Shown piece after piece: positions 62,021 to 64,000 of a stretch of DNA of 64,000 nucleotides. The notes under the pieces are model-generated. The model was not told the DNA's origin. It did not search any database and was given only the letters and a program-made list of their open reading frames with translations. The DNA is taken from contig JBLWUQ010000001.1 of NCBI GenBank assembly GCA_048268845.1, positions 310,001-374,000 of the forward strand, read 5' to 3'. Every line of letters begins with the position of its first letter. The first letter of the stretch is position 1. Both the position numbers and the translations under genes were made by a program. The stretch is from Muriiphilus sp048268845. Lineage in GTDB: Bacteria > Pseudomonadota > Alphaproteobacteria > Rhodobacterales > Rhodobacteraceae.

Positions 62021-64000
62021 TCAGGTCTCCTTGATGAGGGATTTGGCGGCAGCCGCGACGGCATCCGCCGTGATGCCGAAATGATGGTAAAGCGCCTCTG
62101 CCGGGGCGGATGCGCCAAAGCCGGTCATGCCGACGAACGCGCCGTCAGAACCGATCAGCGCATCCCAGCCCTGCCGCACCGCCGCCTCGACCCCGACGCG
62201 GGGCGCATCGCCCAGCACGGTGTCGCGGTAGGCGTCGGGCTGCTGCGCGAAGGCCTCGAAACACGGCGCGGACACCACCGCCGCCTTGATCCCGTCAGCC
62301 GCCAGCATCTCCGCCGCCGCCAACGCGATCTCGACCTCCGAGCCGGTGGCGATCAGCGTCACGTCGCGCCCGCCCTCCGCCTCGCGCAGCACATAGGCAC
62401 CCCGTGCGGTCAGGTTGGCGTCATTGTGATTGGTGCGAACGGTGGGCAGCGCCTGCCGCGACAGCGACAGCACGCTGGGGGTCGTCTCAAGTTCCAGCGC
62501 CGCCTGCCACGCCTCGGCGGTCTCGACCGCATCGGCGGGGCGGAACACCATCATGTTGGGCATCGCGCGCAGGCTTGCCAGCGTTTCGACCGGCTGGTGC
62601 GTCGGCCCGTCCTCGCCCAGCCCGATGCTGTCATGCGTCAGCACATAGATCACCCTGAGCCCCATCAGCGCCGACAACCGCATCGCGCCGCGCATGTAGT
62701 CGGCGAAGACCAGGAACGTGCCGCCATAGGGCACGAACCCGCCATGCAGCGCGATCCCGTTCATGATCGCCGCCATGCCATGTTCGCGCACGCCGTAGCG
62801 GATGTAGTTGCCGGTGAAATCCCCGGCCACGACGTCCCGCATCCCCGTCGTGAAGGTCAGGTTCGATCCGGTCAGGTCGGCCGAGCCGCCCACCGTGTTG
62901 GGCAGCGTCGCATTGACCACATCAAGCGCCATTTCACTGGCCTTGCGGGTCGCGACCTTGGGCGCGTCCTGCGCCAATCGCGCCTTGTAGGCATTGATCG
63001 CCGCATCCAGCGCGCGCCTGTCGGGGTTGGCCTGCGCCGTCTCGAACGCGTCCTGCTTCGGATGCCCGCCAAGCCGCTTTTCCCATTCGCGCCGCGCATC
63101 CCGCCCCCGCGCGGCGATGGCGTGGAAGGCGTCGTAGACCTCGCGCGGCACCTCGAACGGCGCATGGCTCCAGCCCAGCGCCTCGCGCGTCGCGGCCACC
63201 TCGTCCGCGCCCAACGGTGCGCCGTGCACCGAATGGCTGCCCTGCTTGTTGGGCGCGCCAAAGCCGATCACCGTGCGGCAGGCGATCATCGAGGGCCGCG
63301 CATCACCCCGCGCCGCCTCGATCGCCTCGGCAATCGCCGCCTTGTCGTGCCCGTCCACCGCCTGAACATGCCAGCCCGCCGCCGCGAACCGCGCCTCTTG
63401 ATCCGTCGAGGTCGAAATGTCCGTCGACCCGTCGATGGTGATCCTGTTGTCGTCCCACATCACGATCAGCCGCCCCAGCCGGTAGTGCCCGGCAAAGTCG
63501 ATGGCCTCGTGCGAAATCCCTTCCATCAGACAGCCGTCACCGGCGATGACATAGGTGAAATGGTCGACCAGATCGTCGCCAAACCGCGCATTCGCCATCC
63601 GCTCGGCCAGCGCCATTCCCACTGCAGAGGATATGCCCTGCCCAAGCGGCCCGGTCGTCACCTCGATGCCCTTGGCGTGACCATATTCCGGATGCCCGGC
63701 GGTGCGCGATCCCAACTGTCGGAAATTGCGGAGCTGCCCCATCCCCATGTCGTCGTAGCCCAGCAGGTGGTTGATCGCGTAAAGCAGCATCGAGCCATGC
63801 CCCGCGCTCATCACGAAACGGTCGCGGTCGGGCCATTTGTCCGCTGTCGGATCGACCCGGATGAAGCGGTTGAACAGCACCGTCGCCACATCGGCCAGCC
63901 CCATCGGCGCGCCCGGATGCCCCGAATTGGCTGCCTGAACCGCATCCATCGCCAGCGCGCGGATCGCGTTGGCCATCAGGTCTTCGGTGGTGGTGTCGAT
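62021..64000 (-). CDS. tkt: Transketolase, N-terminus cut by window edge
   Basis: Thiamine-diphosphate enzyme moving two-carbon units between sugar phosphates. 659 residues are visible; the frame is still open at the edge (IDTTTEDLMANAIRALAMD), so probably about 10 or fewer residues are missing. Motifs: NSGHPGAPMGLADV, the ThDP-binding VIAGDGCLMEGISHEAIDFAGH with DNRIT, THDSIGLGEDGPTHQPVETLASLRAMPN, and a C-terminal regulatory-like domain. First visible gene of the leftward cbb-like cluster. Confidence 0.97.
   Translation of the reverse strand: MDTTTEDLMANAIRALAMDAVQAANSGHPGAPMGLADVATVLFNRFIRVDPTADKWPDRDRFVMSAGHGSMLLYAINHLLGYDDMGMGQLRNFRQLGSRTAGHPEYGHAKGIEVTTGPLGQGISSAVGMALAERMANARFGDDLVDHFTYVIAGDGCLMEGISHEAIDFAGHYRLGRLIVMWDDNRITIDGSTDISTSTDQEARFAAAGWHVQAVDGHDKAAIAEAIEAARGDARPSMIACRTVIGFGAPNKQGSHSVHGAPLGADEVAATREALGWSHAPFEVPREVYDAFHAIAARGRDARREWEKRLGGHPKQDAFETAQANPDRRALDAAINAYKARLAQDAPKVATRKASEMALDVVNATLPNTVGGSADLTGSNLTFTTGMRDVVAGDFTGNYIRYGVREHGMAAIMNGIALHGGFVPYGGTFLVFADYMRGAMRLSALMGLRVIYVLTHDSIGLGEDGPTHQPVETLASLRAMPNMMVFRPADAVETAEAWQAALELETTPSVLSLSRQALPTVRTNHNDANLTARGAYVLREAEGGRDVTLIATGSEVEIALAAAEMLAADGIKAAVVSAPCFEAFAQQPDAYRDTVLGDAPRVGVEAAVRQGWDALIGSDGAFVGMTGFGASAPAEALYHHFGITADAVAAAAKSLIKET

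Overview
The window looks like chromosomal DNA of a high-GC alphaproteobacterium of the order Rhodobacterales (Roseobacter/Rhodobacter/Paracoccus relatives). The basis is gene content: an ECF11-type rpoE-chrR pair beside a cyclopropane/furan fatty-acid cluster, a DUF2793 protein, two TRAP transporters, NnrU, IalB, choice-of-anchor-L/Hint proteins, a Rhizobium etli-type asparaginase and cbb-like carbon genes. Coding is dense, with many ATGA, TGATG or GTGA overlaps between consecutive genes. I see no insertion sequence, integrase, prophage block or CRISPR array.

Layout. 1-3300: xylose catabolism read leftward (xylB-xylA-galM, galM cut by the window edge), with a 21-bp palindrome in front of xylB. 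3371-4576: FAD-dependent amino-acid-oxidase-like protein. 4617-9942: singlet-oxygen/lipid stress locus; rpoE-chrR read leftward and a four-gene fatty-acid cluster reads rightward from back-to-back TGATCC promoters. 9939-11191: aroQ-aroE. 11261-12238: DUF2793 protein. 12364-20240: a leftward cluster made of a zinc-motif UroD-like methyltransferase, a complete peptide-type ABC importer and an SDR lacking its catalytic residues, with a divergent Lrp/AsnC regulator. 20312-20388: tRNA-Pro(CGG). 20434-28713: EamA exporter, leuB, LysR/epimerase, an EEP-fold secreted protein with a membrane protein, and leuC-leuD. 28952-31328: MscS channel and rsfS-rlmH. 31391-36542: asparaginase, IalB, rlmN and small hypotheticals. 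36553-40941: LOG-family protein, dapD, DUF389 protein, HAD phosphatase, NnrU. 40957-45438: lipoprotein, a bacterial ionotropic-glutamate-receptor-like channel and two Hint-domain proteins. 45723-54742: dapE, two TRAP systems, wrbA and a DUF2064 transferase. 54774-58248: RNase R and an MltB-type transglycosylase. 58219-64000: leftward tkt-fba-rpe-peroxiredoxin-like-gph-cbbY cluster resembling a Calvin-cycle operon; tkt is cut by the right edge.

The most unusual parts, in my reading, are the methyltransferase/ABC cluster with its catalytically degenerate SDR, the divergent sigma-E promoter pair, the iGluR-like channel with a non-canonical pore filter, and the Hint pair in which one member has lost the nucleophilic cysteine. 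All functional calls come from reading protein motifs. No database search was run.
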